From positions 1 through 26,071 of the forward strand of contig JBKGVB010000022.1 of assembly GCA_046462475.1 (NCBI GenBank): a stretch of 26,071 bases of DNA, read 5' to 3'. This document shows positions 7,399 through 14,221 of this stretch, piece by piece; position 1 is the stretch's first letter, and each line of letters begins with the position of its first letter. Made by a program: the position numbers and the translations under genes. A model generated the notes under the pieces. The model was given only the letters and a program-made list of their open reading frames with translations. It did not search any database and had not been told where the DNA came from. This DNA comes from JASLCR01 sp046462475 (lineage in GTDB: Bacteria > Patescibacteriota > Saccharimonadia > Saccharimonadales > Saccharimonadaceae).

Positions 7399-7971
7399 AT
7401 GATTGCGCATGTCTCTGGAGTGGTGGCCGAAAAATTTGCAGGAAGCATCATTGTTGATGTTGGGGGAATTGGCTATGAAGTGGCGGTGCCACTTGGCGAT
7501 TTTGAGAACGTGACACTTGGTGAAGAAGTGAAATTCTATACGTATCATCACGTGCGTGAGCAAGCCGAGGAATTATTTGGCTTCTCTTCTCTCGCAGCTA
7601 AAAAATTATTTGAACTACTCATTACTGTGCAAGGAGTTGGGCCAAAGGCGGCGCTCGCTATCTTGAGTTTGGGAAATGCCGAGCAAGTACGGAATGCCAT
7701 CGCAAATTCTGATTCTATATTTATCACCAAAGCATCTGGTGTCGGCAAGAAAACTGCCGAGCGGGTTGTCGTAGATCTAGCGGATAAGGTCGGCTTGCCA
7801 ACACATTATGAACAGACCGCAGCGGTGCAAACCGAACTCAATACGAATGATGAAGCACTTGAAGCACTGATGGCGCTTGGCTACACACTTGCCGATGCGA
7901 CTAAAGCGCTCGAGGACGTTGATCCGAAACTGCCAACAGCGAAGCGGGTGACGGAGGCGTTGAAGCAATAA
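7399..7971 (+). CDS. ruvA: Holliday junction branch migration protein RuvA
   Basis: 190 residues, normal for RuvA. The N-terminal OB-fold start MIAHVSGVVAEKFAGSIIVD is typical. Two helix-hairpin-helix motifs follow (VQGVGPKAALAIL near residue 80 and SGVGKKTAERVVVDL near 113), then a flexible linker and the C-terminal RuvB-binding domain (NDEALEALMALGY, from about 150). RuvA tetramers bind the four-way junction and load RuvB. ruvB follows after 4 nt. Confidence 0.95.
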   Translation: MIAHVSGVVAEKFAGSIIVDVGGIGYEVAVPLGDFENVTLGEEVKFYTYHHVREQAEELFGFSSLAAKKLFELLITVQGVGPKAALAILSLGNAEQVRNAIANSDSIFITKASGVGKKTAERVVVDLADKVGLPTHYEQTAAVQTELNTNDEALEALMALGYTLADATKALEDVDPKLPTAKRVTEALKQ

Positions 7972-7975
7972 CGTC

Positions 7976-8974
7976 ATGGCAATTGAAAGAATCGTAGATA
8001 CTGGTATTCATGATGAAGACAGCAATGAGCAAATCATTGAGATTACACTACGCCCGCAGAGCTTTGACGAATATATCGGACAGGAGCGACTGAAGAAGAA
8101 TCTTAAGCTCGCTATCGAAGCAGCAAAGAAGCGCAGCGAGCCGATCGATCACGTGTTGCTGTATGGTCCTCCAGGACTTGGCAAGACGACAATGGCAAGT
8201 GTGATTGCCAATGAAATGGGTGCGGGTCTTCGGGTGACGGCTGGTCCTGCTATTGAGCGGGCCGGAGACTTAGCAAGTATTTTGACGAACTTGCAAGATG
8301 GCGACATTCTCTTTATCGATGAGATTCACCGTCTTTCGCGCGCTGTCGAGGAGGTGCTTTACTCGGCAATGGAAGACTTTAAGCTCGATATTGTGATTGG
8401 CAAAGGTCCGGCTGCCCGCTCTATTCGATTGGATCTACCGAAGTTTACTGTCATCGGTGCGACAACCAGGACTGGTAGTCTTGCGGCTCCTCTGCGTGAT
8501 CGTTTTGGTCATATCTACCGGCTAGAATTTTATACGCCTGAAGAGATCGAGCGTATTATTTCACGCGCGGCGAAGATTCTTGAATCCGATATTAAGGCAG
8601 AATCGGCGAAGCTACTGTCGACCAGAGCACGACTTACGCCGCGAATCGCCAATCGCCTGCTAAAACGTGTTCGTGATTATGCTGATGTAAACGGCGACGG
8701 TATTATCGATACAGTTATGACGGCGAAAGCACTCGACATGATGGAGATCGATGAGCTTGGACTCGATCCGGCTGATCGTAATATGCTTTTGCAAATCCTT
8801 GAAACATATGGGGATAGGGCAGTTGGCTTGAATACAATCGCGGCTCTGACAGGGGATGAAGCGACAACTATCGAAGAGTATTATGAGCCATACCTGATGC
8901 AGATTGGGTTTATTGAACGTACACCACGTGGTCGAATCGTTACACCAAAAGCAAAAAAACACCTTGGGAAGTGA
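7976..8974 (+). CDS. ruvB: Holliday junction helicase RuvB
   Basis: 332 residues, full length. It has Walker A GPPGLGKTT (about 64-72), Walker B LFIDEIHRL near 112-120, the sensor stretch GATTRTGSLAAPLRDRFG near 162-179, and the C-terminal winged-helix DNA-binding region ending in TPRGRIVTPKAKKHL. It is the AAA+ motor that drives branch migration with RuvA. The gene begins 4 nt after ruvA. Its TGA stop is embedded in the extended -10 of the next gene. Confidence 0.96.
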   Translation: MAIERIVDTGIHDEDSNEQIIEITLRPQSFDEYIGQERLKKNLKLAIEAAKKRSEPIDHVLLYGPPGLGKTTMASVIANEMGAGLRVTAGPAIERAGDLASILTNLQDGDILFIDEIHRLSRAVEEVLYSAMEDFKLDIVIGKGPAARSIRLDLPKFTVIGATTRTGSLAAPLRDRFGHIYRLEFYTPEEIERIISRAAKILESDIKAESAKLLSTRARLTPRIANRLLKRVRDYADVNGDGIIDTVMTAKALDMMEIDELGLDPADRNMLLQILETYGDRAVGLNTIAALTGDEATTIEEYYEPYLMQIGFIERTPRGRIVTPKAKKHLGK

Positions 8975-8980
8975 TAAAAT
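8972..8980 (+). promoter_or_regulatory. Extended -10 promoter TGATAAAAT overlapping the ruvB stop
   Basis: The TGA that ends ruvB is also the TGn of an extended -10 (TAAAAT, 8975-8980), which ends 6 nt before the next ATG at 8987. No ribosome site is present. Confidence 0.55.
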
Positions 8981-8986
8981 ACTATC

Positions 8987-9775
8987 ATGAATCCGCAATT
9001 TGAAGAACGAAACCCAAACGGGCCAGTGGGGTATGATGCTGAGGGACGGCCGCTATACGCCGCGCCGCAGGCAGCACCAGCACCAGACGTTGTCAATGAA
9101 GATCCGCAATACCACCAGCAGCCTCAACAGGTGGAAACAGTTCCTGATACGATGCCGCGTATCGTTCATCTTGCGCGTAATCCATCTCCTGAGAAGGTAG
9201 CTGTGCCCGACGAAGTCAAACGGCGACATGAAGATAGCGTACGTCGTTATCCGGACGCTAATCTTAGCGAGGCTGAGTATATTATTCGTGATGTAAAGCG
9301 TCATCCTATTGGTATGGCTGGCGCAGTGGCGGGTGGCGGTATTACTATTCTGGTGCTCGCCATCGCGCTGGCCCTTTACCCGGCCGATCCGAGCAAATAC
9401 TACCTGCCAAGTTTTGGCGTGGCGATGCTAATAATTAGCGGCGTGATGATACTAATTGGTTTGGGCGTATTGATCACAATGTGGGTGTACCTACAAAATC
9501 GTTTCTATCTTACGAATGAAAGCGTAATTCAAAATATCCAAAATAGTCTCTTCTCAAAGCAAGAACAAACAATCAACCTTGGAAATATTGAAGACGCGAG
9601 TTATACGCAGCGGGGAATATTCCAGACTATGCTTGACTATGGTTCAATTCGTCTCAGTACTGAGGGTGAAGAGACAACGTATCGCATGTCTTACGTATCT
9701 CATCCAAAGCAAGAGATAGATGCACTGACAAATGCGGTTGAAGCATTCAAAAACGGCCGTCCAGTAGAAGATTAA
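8987..9775 (+). CDS. Bacterial PH-domain (YdbS/bPH2-like) membrane protein
   Basis: 262 residues. A Pro/Gln-rich cytoplasmic N-terminus (about 1-60) leads to two membrane helices (about 105-130 and 138-163), then a bacterial PH-like beta domain with RFYLTNESVIQNIQNSLFSK and QTINLGNIEDASYTQRG. The latter resembles the L-x-x-I-x-x-V pattern typical of such proteins. Function is unknown for most members; membrane-stress and envelope roles have been proposed for relatives. It is transcribed with or just after ruvB and converges on the pilin-like gene with a 10-nt gap. Confidence 0.75.
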   Translation: MNPQFEERNPNGPVGYDAEGRPLYAAPQAAPAPDVVNEDPQYHQQPQQVETVPDTMPRIVHLARNPSPEKVAVPDEVKRRHEDSVRRYPDANLSEAEYIIRDVKRHPIGMAGAVAGGGITILVLAIALALYPADPSKYYLPSFGVAMLIISGVMILIGLGVLITMWVYLQNRFYLTNESVIQNIQNSLFSKQEQTINLGNIEDASYTQRGIFQTMLDYGSIRLSTEGEETTYRMSYVSHPKQEIDALTNAVEAFKNGRPVED

Positions 9776-9785
9776 TTAAAATGAT

Positions 9786-10175
9786 TTAAGAATGCTTGCT
9801 GGTTTTTACGAAGTCGGCTTCGTTTTCCATAGTTGCGCGCAGGGTGTAGCCTTTGCATTGGTCACCGCTACAATTTACTGGATTGTACTGGTAGTCTGAA
9901 CCGGACTTGCCAAGCATTGTGCCGTTTGGATCTTTGAAGAGGTCTTTGTCCATGGCAGTGAGATTATTGGCACTGATCGTCTTTGGGTAGTAGTGGTTTT
10001 TAGCGTAAAATACGTCTTCTAGGTCATAGTACATGGCGTTGATGGCTGCACGTCGTTTATCGTCCCGAGCAATCGACTGGATATTGCTTTTTTGCTGCCA
10101 GAAAACAACTCCCACGACGACGAGTACAACGACTGCTACAAGTAGCTCTATAACGGTGAATCCACGTTGTTTCAT
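9786..10175 (-). CDS. Type IV pilin-like protein
   Basis: 129 residues. MKQRGFTVIELLVAVVVLVV is a textbook class III/type IV prepilin leader: a very short basic leader, cleavage after Gly5, a Phe at mature position 1 and Glu at mature position 5, then a hydrophobic helix. The rest is a small globular head with a cysteine pair (NCSGDQC) near the C-terminus, like a D-loop. It may be a major or minor pilin, or a pseudopilin; which cannot be told here. It lies apart from the assembly genes at 16.3-21.9 kb and is divergent from recA. No prepilin peptidase is in the window. Confidence 0.85.
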   Translation of the reverse strand: MKQRGFTVIELLVAVVVLVVVGVVFWQQKSNIQSIARDDKRRAAINAMYYDLEDVFYAKNHYYPKTISANNLTAMDKDLFKDPNGTMLGKSGSDYQYNPVNCSGDQCKGYTLRATMENEADFVKTSKHS

Positions 10176-10182
10176 TAGTAAT

Positions 10183-10191
10183 AGTGTAACA
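10183..10191 (-). promoter_or_regulatory. Extended -10 promoter TGTTACACT, pilin-like gene
   Basis: On the minus strand TGn plus TACACT (10183-10188) ends 7 nt before the ATG (10173-10175), again a leaderless layout. It lies within 10 bp of the oppositely directed recA -10. Confidence 0.5.
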
Positions 10192-10198
10192 AAAATAG

Positions 10199-10204
10199 TA
10201 TAAT
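10199..10204 (+). promoter_or_regulatory. -10 element TATAAT, recA
   Basis: A consensus TATAAT would start a transcript near 10211 and yield a leader of about 120 nt before the recA ATG. No good -35 and no recognisable SOS/LexA box are visible. Confidence 0.5.
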
Positions 10205-10237
10205 GAAGCTATATAAAGGAGCGTTTTAAGGGAAAAG

Positions 10238-10303
10238 AGCGGCCCGGGACGACGGATTTATTCCGACGCTTGGCGCGATGAGATGACCGTAAGGTTGTCT
10301 CGT
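10238..10303 (+). ncRNA. Structured recA 5' leader (two hairpins)
   Basis: Element A: AGCG (10238-10241) pairs with CGCT (10267-10270), enclosing CGGA-TTTAT-TCCG (10253-10265). Element B: 10278-10288 pairs with 10293-10303 in an 11-bp stem with three G-U pairs and no mismatch, capped by GTAA, a GNRA tetraloop. There is no T-run after either stem, so neither is a simple terminator. The ribosome site TGGAGGAAAA (10321-10330) lies downstream. A cis-acting leader RNA is inferred; I do not recognise a known riboswitch class. Confidence 0.45.
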
Positions 10304-10333
10304 AGACTCTAAGGCGTTAATGGAGGAAAAGAT

Positions 10334-11371
10334 ATGGCGAAGAAGGCAGAAAAACCAGCAATTTCAGACGTGAAGCCAGATAGCGAAGGAAAACTAAAGG
10401 CACTTGGCCTTGCGATGGATCAGATTACCAAGCAATTTGGCGATGGTTCGATCATGAAGCTTGGCGAGCAGCAAAAGGTAGATGTGGAACTGATACCATC
10501 TGGTGCACTCTCGCTTGATATTGCGCTTGGTGGCGGCTATCCAAAAGGCCGTATTATTGAGATTTATGGTCCAGAGTCGAGCGGTAAGACCACATTGACA
10601 CTTCACGCGATTGCGGAGATTCAGAAGCAAGGCGGTACAGCGGCATTTATCGATGCCGAGCATGCCCTTGATCCAGCATATGCAAAGAAACTTGGTGTTG
10701 ATACGGACAACCTGCTCGTATCCCAGCCAGATAATGGCGAGCAGGCGCTTGAGATTGCTGAGACACTTGTACGCTCAAATGCTGTCGACCTGATTGTTGT
10801 CGACTCTGTCGCGGCACTTGTACCTCAGGCAGAAATCGATGGTGATATGGGTGATAGTCACATGGGTCTCCAGGCTCGTTTGATGAGCCAGGCGCTTCGT
10901 AAGTTGACCGGTATCATCAACAAGAGCAAGGCAACTGTGATTTTCATCAACCAGATTCGTATGAAAATTGGTGTGATGTTTGGTAATCCCGAGACAACGA
11001 CTGGTGGTAATGCGCTGAAATTTTACGCCTCACAGCGTATCGATATTCGCCGTATTGGCCAGCTCAAGGTCGGTGAAGATATCATCGGTAACCGAACGAA
11101 AGTGAAGGTGGTAAAGAATAAAATTGCGCCGCCATTCCGTGTCGCTGAATTTGATATTATGTACAATCAAGGCATCTCAAAGACTGGAGATGTTCTCGAT
11201 CTTGCTGCTGAGCACGGCATCGTGGGCAAGTCTGGCGCATGGTATGACTACAAAGATGGCAAGATTGGGCAAGGCCGTGAAGCCGTAAAGACCTATCTCC
11301 AAGAAAATCCAAAAGTACTCGCAGAGATTGAAAAGGAAGTCCGTAAAAAGGTAGCCGAAGAAGAAGCGTAG
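10334..11371 (+). CDS. recA: Recombinase RecA
   Basis: 345 residues, full length, no intein. It has Walker A GPESSGKTT (79-87), Walker B LIVVDS near 155, the L2 region GNPETTTGGNALKFYASQR near 217-235, and an acidic C-terminal end (VAEEEA). RecA forms filaments on single-stranded DNA for recombination and repair, and would act on DNA brought in by ComEC. A strong ribosome site (GGAGGAAAAGAT) precedes the ATG. The mazG-like gene and recX follow at 2-nt gaps, so the three are almost surely one transcript. Confidence 0.98.
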   Translation: MAKKAEKPAISDVKPDSEGKLKALGLAMDQITKQFGDGSIMKLGEQQKVDVELIPSGALSLDIALGGGYPKGRIIEIYGPESSGKTTLTLHAIAEIQKQGGTAAFIDAEHALDPAYAKKLGVDTDNLLVSQPDNGEQALEIAETLVRSNAVDLIVVDSVAALVPQAEIDGDMGDSHMGLQARLMSQALRKLTGIINKSKATVIFINQIRMKIGVMFGNPETTTGGNALKFYASQRIDIRRIGQLKVGEDIIGNRTKVKVVKNKIAPPFRVAEFDIMYNQGISKTGDVLDLAAEHGIVGKSGAWYDYKDGKIGQGREAVKTYLQENPKVLAEIEKEVRKKVAEEEA

Positions 11372-11373
11372 CA

Positions 11374-11709
11374 ATGTCGCGGTCTATGACGGAAGATGAT
11401 TTATTGCAGGCAAGTACGCTCGAAGCACTGCAGGACTACGTAAAAAAGACAGGTATTGAACGAGGGTTCTCAGACGAGACTGCCCAAGATTCTTTCATGT
11501 TGCTTGTTGAAGAGCTTGGCGAGGTAGCAAAGGCAATGCGCCCGCTCCACGGAGTGAAAACTGCAAGCGATTCTCAGCTTCTCGAGCTTTCTCATGAGGT
11601 TGCGGATGTACAGCTGCTGCTCTTAAGTCTTTGCAATAAGCTTGACATTAACATGTGGGATGCGGTTGTTGAAAAAGAAGCAAAAAATCGTAAGCGGGTC
11701 TGGGCTTAG
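11374..11709 (+). CDS. MazG-like nucleotide pyrophosphohydrolase
   Basis: 111 residues, single-domain. It has the all-alpha NTP pyrophosphatase pattern: EELGEVAKAMR (metal-binding acids near 46-50) and HEVADVQLLLLSLCNKL (near 73-88), then KEAKNRKRVW at the end, which is typical of the family. Such enzymes hydrolyse nucleoside triphosphates to monophosphates, often clearing damaged or excess nucleotides. Its place between recA and recX suggests nucleotide-pool sanitation alongside DNA repair, but that is inference. The substrate cannot be read from sequence. Confidence 0.85.
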   Translation: MSRSMTEDDLLQASTLEALQDYVKKTGIERGFSDETAQDSFMLLVEELGEVAKAMRPLHGVKTASDSQLLELSHEVADVQLLLLSLCNKLDINMWDAVVEKEAKNRKRVWA

Positions 11710-11711
11710 CA

Positions 11712-12359
11712 TTGAAAATTACAGACATCTCTCAGGCGGTCAAAAATCCGAACAGAGTAAATGTCTCAGTCGATGGAAAATATAGATTCTCACTCGATAT
11801 TTTTCAAGTTGGCGAACTTGGGATCAGAATTGGCAAGGAGTATTCGGAGGACGAGCTCAGAGAACTCGAGACCGAGAGTCAATTCGGTAAGCTCTATGGT
11901 CGTGCGCTTGAGTACACTATGCTGCGACCACACTCAAAACGTGAAGTAAGAGATTATCTTTGGAAAAAGACGCGCTCAACAACATACAAAAGCCGTACTG
12001 GTGAGATGAAGCAGCGTGAGGGTGTAAGCCAAGAGGTTGCTGATAGGGTATTTGCTAGGTTGGAGGAGAAAGGATACCTCGATGACGAGCAGTTTACCCG
12101 CTGGTGGGTGGAAAATCGTAACCTTACAAAAGGCTCAAGTCGTCGCAAGCTTATTGCTGAACTTCGCGCAAAAGGAGTCGATAATGCCATTATTGAGTCG
12201 CAGCTTGCCGCATCTGTACGCAGTGATCAAGAGGAACTTCAGAAAGTAATTGCCAAAAAGCGTGCTCGCTATCCAGATGAACAAAAATTCATGCAGTATC
12301 TGATGCGGCAAGGCTTTAGCTACGATGACGTGCGCGAAGCATTAGCAAAAGAAGCATAA
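11712..12359 (+). CDS. recX: RecA regulator RecX
   Basis: 215 residues. The TTG start is accepted because MKITDISQAVKNPNRVNVSVDGKYRFSL is a typical RecX N-terminus and the gap to the previous stop is only 2 nt. Three-helix RecX repeats follow: RALEYTMLRPHSKREVRDYL, then VFARLEEKGYLDDEQFTRWWVEN, then LRAKGVDNAIIESQL and the C-terminal MRQGFSYDDVREAL. RecX binds the RecA filament groove and limits its activity. Its TAA begins the left arm of a downstream hairpin. Confidence 0.92.
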   Translation: MKITDISQAVKNPNRVNVSVDGKYRFSLDIFQVGELGIRIGKEYSEDELRELETESQFGKLYGRALEYTMLRPHSKREVRDYLWKKTRSTTYKSRTGEMKQREGVSQEVADRVFARLEEKGYLDDEQFTRWWVENRNLTKGSSRRKLIAELRAKGVDNAIIESQLAASVRSDQEELQKVIAKKRARYPDEQKFMQYLMRQGFSYDDVREALAKEA

Positions 12360-12386
12360 GAGCTAGGCGGTGTAGCCTAGCTCTTA
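12357..12386. terminator. Hairpin between convergent recX and coiled-coil gene
   Basis: A 12-bp perfect stem (TAAGAGCTAGGC / GCCTAGCTCTTA) with a 6-nt loop GGTGTA. The recX stop codon lies inside the left arm. No strong T-run follows on the plus strand; the minus side continues ATGCTTCTTTTGC. It probably acts as a bidirectional terminator for the two convergent genes. Confidence 0.6.
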
Positions 12387-12410
12387 ATGGTTCTATTTGG
12401 ACGAGATCAC

Positions 12411-14093
12411 TTAGTTGGTTGTAACGTGTGTACGATACTGGGTGCTGTAACCGACGCCACTACCACTACTTTTCGCATAGTAATGCGTGCGTGACTGCTT
12501 ACAGGTAGTTTGCAGTATGTTTCTACCGTTTTCATCGATGCCCAATTTATGCGTAGCGCAGCTAACATTCTTCCACGCAGTGTAGTTTGGATAGCAGACG
12601 CCGTTGAAGGTGCCCACTTGCCCTGCTTTACATGAAGCGCGCTTCGGTGCCTTGCTGGTCGATGACTGTGTTGATGCTGGCTGAGGGTTGTGCTTTATTG
12701 TGCTTGAAGCTTTGTGCTTTTTAGCATTTTGTTTCGCCTTCCATTGCTCGTAGGCTTTCTTTGCTGTAGCTTGTTGAGACTTGGCTTTAACAAGCTGTTT
12801 TGTCAGAGTAGCAACTCGCTTTTCGGCATTCTTGACAGCTGTGTCAGCTTTGAGAGTTGGCTGGAGAGACGTATTGTACTCTTTCCAGGTTGGCCAGGTA
12901 GCTTGCGCTTTATCGAATGCTGCTTTCGCTGCGTTGTAGGCGTTGAGCTTTGGCTTGTAATCGCTGTTAGCGATAGAAAGAGCTTGCTTTGCTATATTGA
13001 GGCCAGTCTTATTGGTGCTCGTTTTGTGCTTGTTGTAGGTGGCAGTTGCTTTATTGACAGCTACCTGCGCCTTGTCGACTGCGACCTTAGACTTTGTAGC
13101 GGCAGCCTTTGTTGTATCGAGAGCCTTTGCTTCTGGAGAAGCTGCGTAGACCTTGTTATATGCGGCGAGTTTTGCTGCGATATCCTGCGCAATAGTGTAG
13201 TAGTTTTTCAGGTTATCAACGGTACTCTGGGCCTTCTTTTGTGTATCGAGTGCTTTCTGGTAGGTAGTTGCTGTTGACTGGATCGCAGCTTGCGCTTTGG
13301 TCGCTGCAAGTGCTGCATCGTGAGACGCTTTTTCGGCAGTTCGTACGGCTTCGGTCGCGGTTGCGGTGGCAGCCTTTGCTGTTGTAAGCACTGCGGCGGC
13401 AGTGTTGTATGCTTTTTGTGCACTATTAAAGCTAGTTTGAGCCTTGTCTTGTGCGGCTGAAGCTGCCTGGTATTTTTGGTAATTTGTCGAAGTTTTAGCT
13501 GCATTGTAAGTCTTGAGTGCGTCTTGCGTCAGCTTGATGCTGTCTGAAAGAGTCTTGTTTGCTGCATCAAGAGTCTTCTTGGCGTTGTCTACAGCAGTTT
13601 GTGCTTTTGCCTGTGCGTCTTGCTTTGCAGTAAGGTCTTTTTGCTTTTGCGTGAGTGTTGCGGCTGCGGCGGTTGCAGCTTTGTTTGCCAGATCTGCTGC
13701 AGTAGGTGCCTTGTTCTTTGTGTCAAGAGCTACCTTAGCGTCTGCTGTTGCTTTTGTTAAAGCACGTTGCGCGGCAATATATCGTGGCTCGATAGACTTA
13801 AGATTGTAGTTGCTGCGTGTCAATTTGGCTTGGTCAAGTTCCTGTTTTGCGGTGTTGAGTACTTTTGTCGCACTTGCAACATTTCTTTGGGCGGCTTTGT
13901 AATTCTTTTCGGGGGTAGAAGCGTTACTGGTAATAATAGCGCCTATACTTACTCCTACGAATACGACTACCGCAAGACTGGCAAGCGTTACTTTCCACGG
14001 AAAGGACTTCTTTGGCTTGATATTTGATCCGAGCGATGTCGGTTGTTGTGTAGTCTGTTCATTGGCAACAGGCTGGGTTGGTTGCTCTTGCAT
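12411..14093 (-). CDS. Long Ala/Lys-rich coiled-coil envelope protein
   Basis: 560 residues, not recognised as a named family. A short cytoplasmic start is followed by one membrane helix (WKVTLASLAVVVFVGVSIGA, about 34-53). Then come roughly 400 residues of heptad-like Ala/Lys/Thr/Gln sequence, predicted to be an extended extracytoplasmic coiled coil with almost no proline. A basic Ser-rich linker leads to a C-terminal globular tail with four cysteines (CKAGQVGTFNGVC, then single cysteines about 12 and 19 residues on) and a Tyr/Ser/His-rich end. A stalk carrying a small disulfide-stabilised head would fit. The leader holds AAGGGGAA before the ATG and there is a consensus-spaced promoter. Long open frames on the opposite strand are composition shadows. 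Confidence 0.75.
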   Translation of the reverse strand: MQEQPTQPVANEQTTQQPTSLGSNIKPKKSFPWKVTLASLAVVVFVGVSIGAIITSNASTPEKNYKAAQRNVASATKVLNTAKQELDQAKLTRSNYNLKSIEPRYIAAQRALTKATADAKVALDTKNKAPTAADLANKAATAAAATLTQKQKDLTAKQDAQAKAQTAVDNAKKTLDAANKTLSDSIKLTQDALKTYNAAKTSTNYQKYQAASAAQDKAQTSFNSAQKAYNTAAAVLTTAKAATATATEAVRTAEKASHDAALAATKAQAAIQSTATTYQKALDTQKKAQSTVDNLKNYYTIAQDIAAKLAAYNKVYAASPEAKALDTTKAAATKSKVAVDKAQVAVNKATATYNKHKTSTNKTGLNIAKQALSIANSDYKPKLNAYNAAKAAFDKAQATWPTWKEYNTSLQPTLKADTAVKNAEKRVATLTKQLVKAKSQQATAKKAYEQWKAKQNAKKHKASSTIKHNPQPASTQSSTSKAPKRASCKAGQVGTFNGVCYPNYTAWKNVSCATHKLGIDENGRNILQTTCKQSRTHYYAKSSGSGVGYSTQYRTHVTTN

Positions 14094-14151
14094 CGTAGAG
14101 TTCCCCTTTTTGCTTTATTATTTTAATCTCTCGTTTGTGGTGTTGTCTGTA

Positions 14152-14180
14152 TATATACACGTGAACTCAGCAAAACACAA
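14152..14180 (-). promoter_or_regulatory. Promoter of the coiled-coil gene (-35 TTGTGT, -10 TATATA)
   Basis: On the minus strand TTGTGT (14175-14180) and TATATA (14152-14157) are separated by 17 nt, the optimal spacing. The leader of about 50 nt contains an AAGGGGAA ribosome site (14101-14108). This is the conventional promoter type, in contrast to the leaderless ones. Confidence 0.55.
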
Positions 14181-14209
14181 GCTTTTTCTGAGTTTGTACA
14201 GAAGTACAG

Positions 14210-14215
14210 TATAAT
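14210..14215 (+). promoter_or_regulatory. -10 element TATAAT, signal peptidase gene
   Basis: TATAAT ends 6 nt before the ATG at 14222. The first in-frame ATG, at 14216, touches the -10 and cannot be in the transcript. A small inverted repeat TGTAC-AGAA-GTACA (14195-14208) lies directly upstream and could be an operator. Confidence 0.6.
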
Positions 14216-14221
14216 ATGGAC

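Noticed and set aside
10283..10312. Eight-codon upstream ORF (ATG to TAA) inside the recA leader hairpin
   Set aside because: No ribosome site and the start lies within the stem; likely chance, although an attenuator peptide is not excluded.
10334..11371. Intein in recA
   Set aside because: The protein is 345 residues, with all motifs contiguous.
12714..13277. Long open frame (187 codons) opposite the coiled-coil gene, with other antisense frames nearby
   Set aside because: It is a mirror of the Ala/Lys-rich codons on the other strand, rich in Cys/Leu/Phe/Ser with no domain, ribosome site or promoter.
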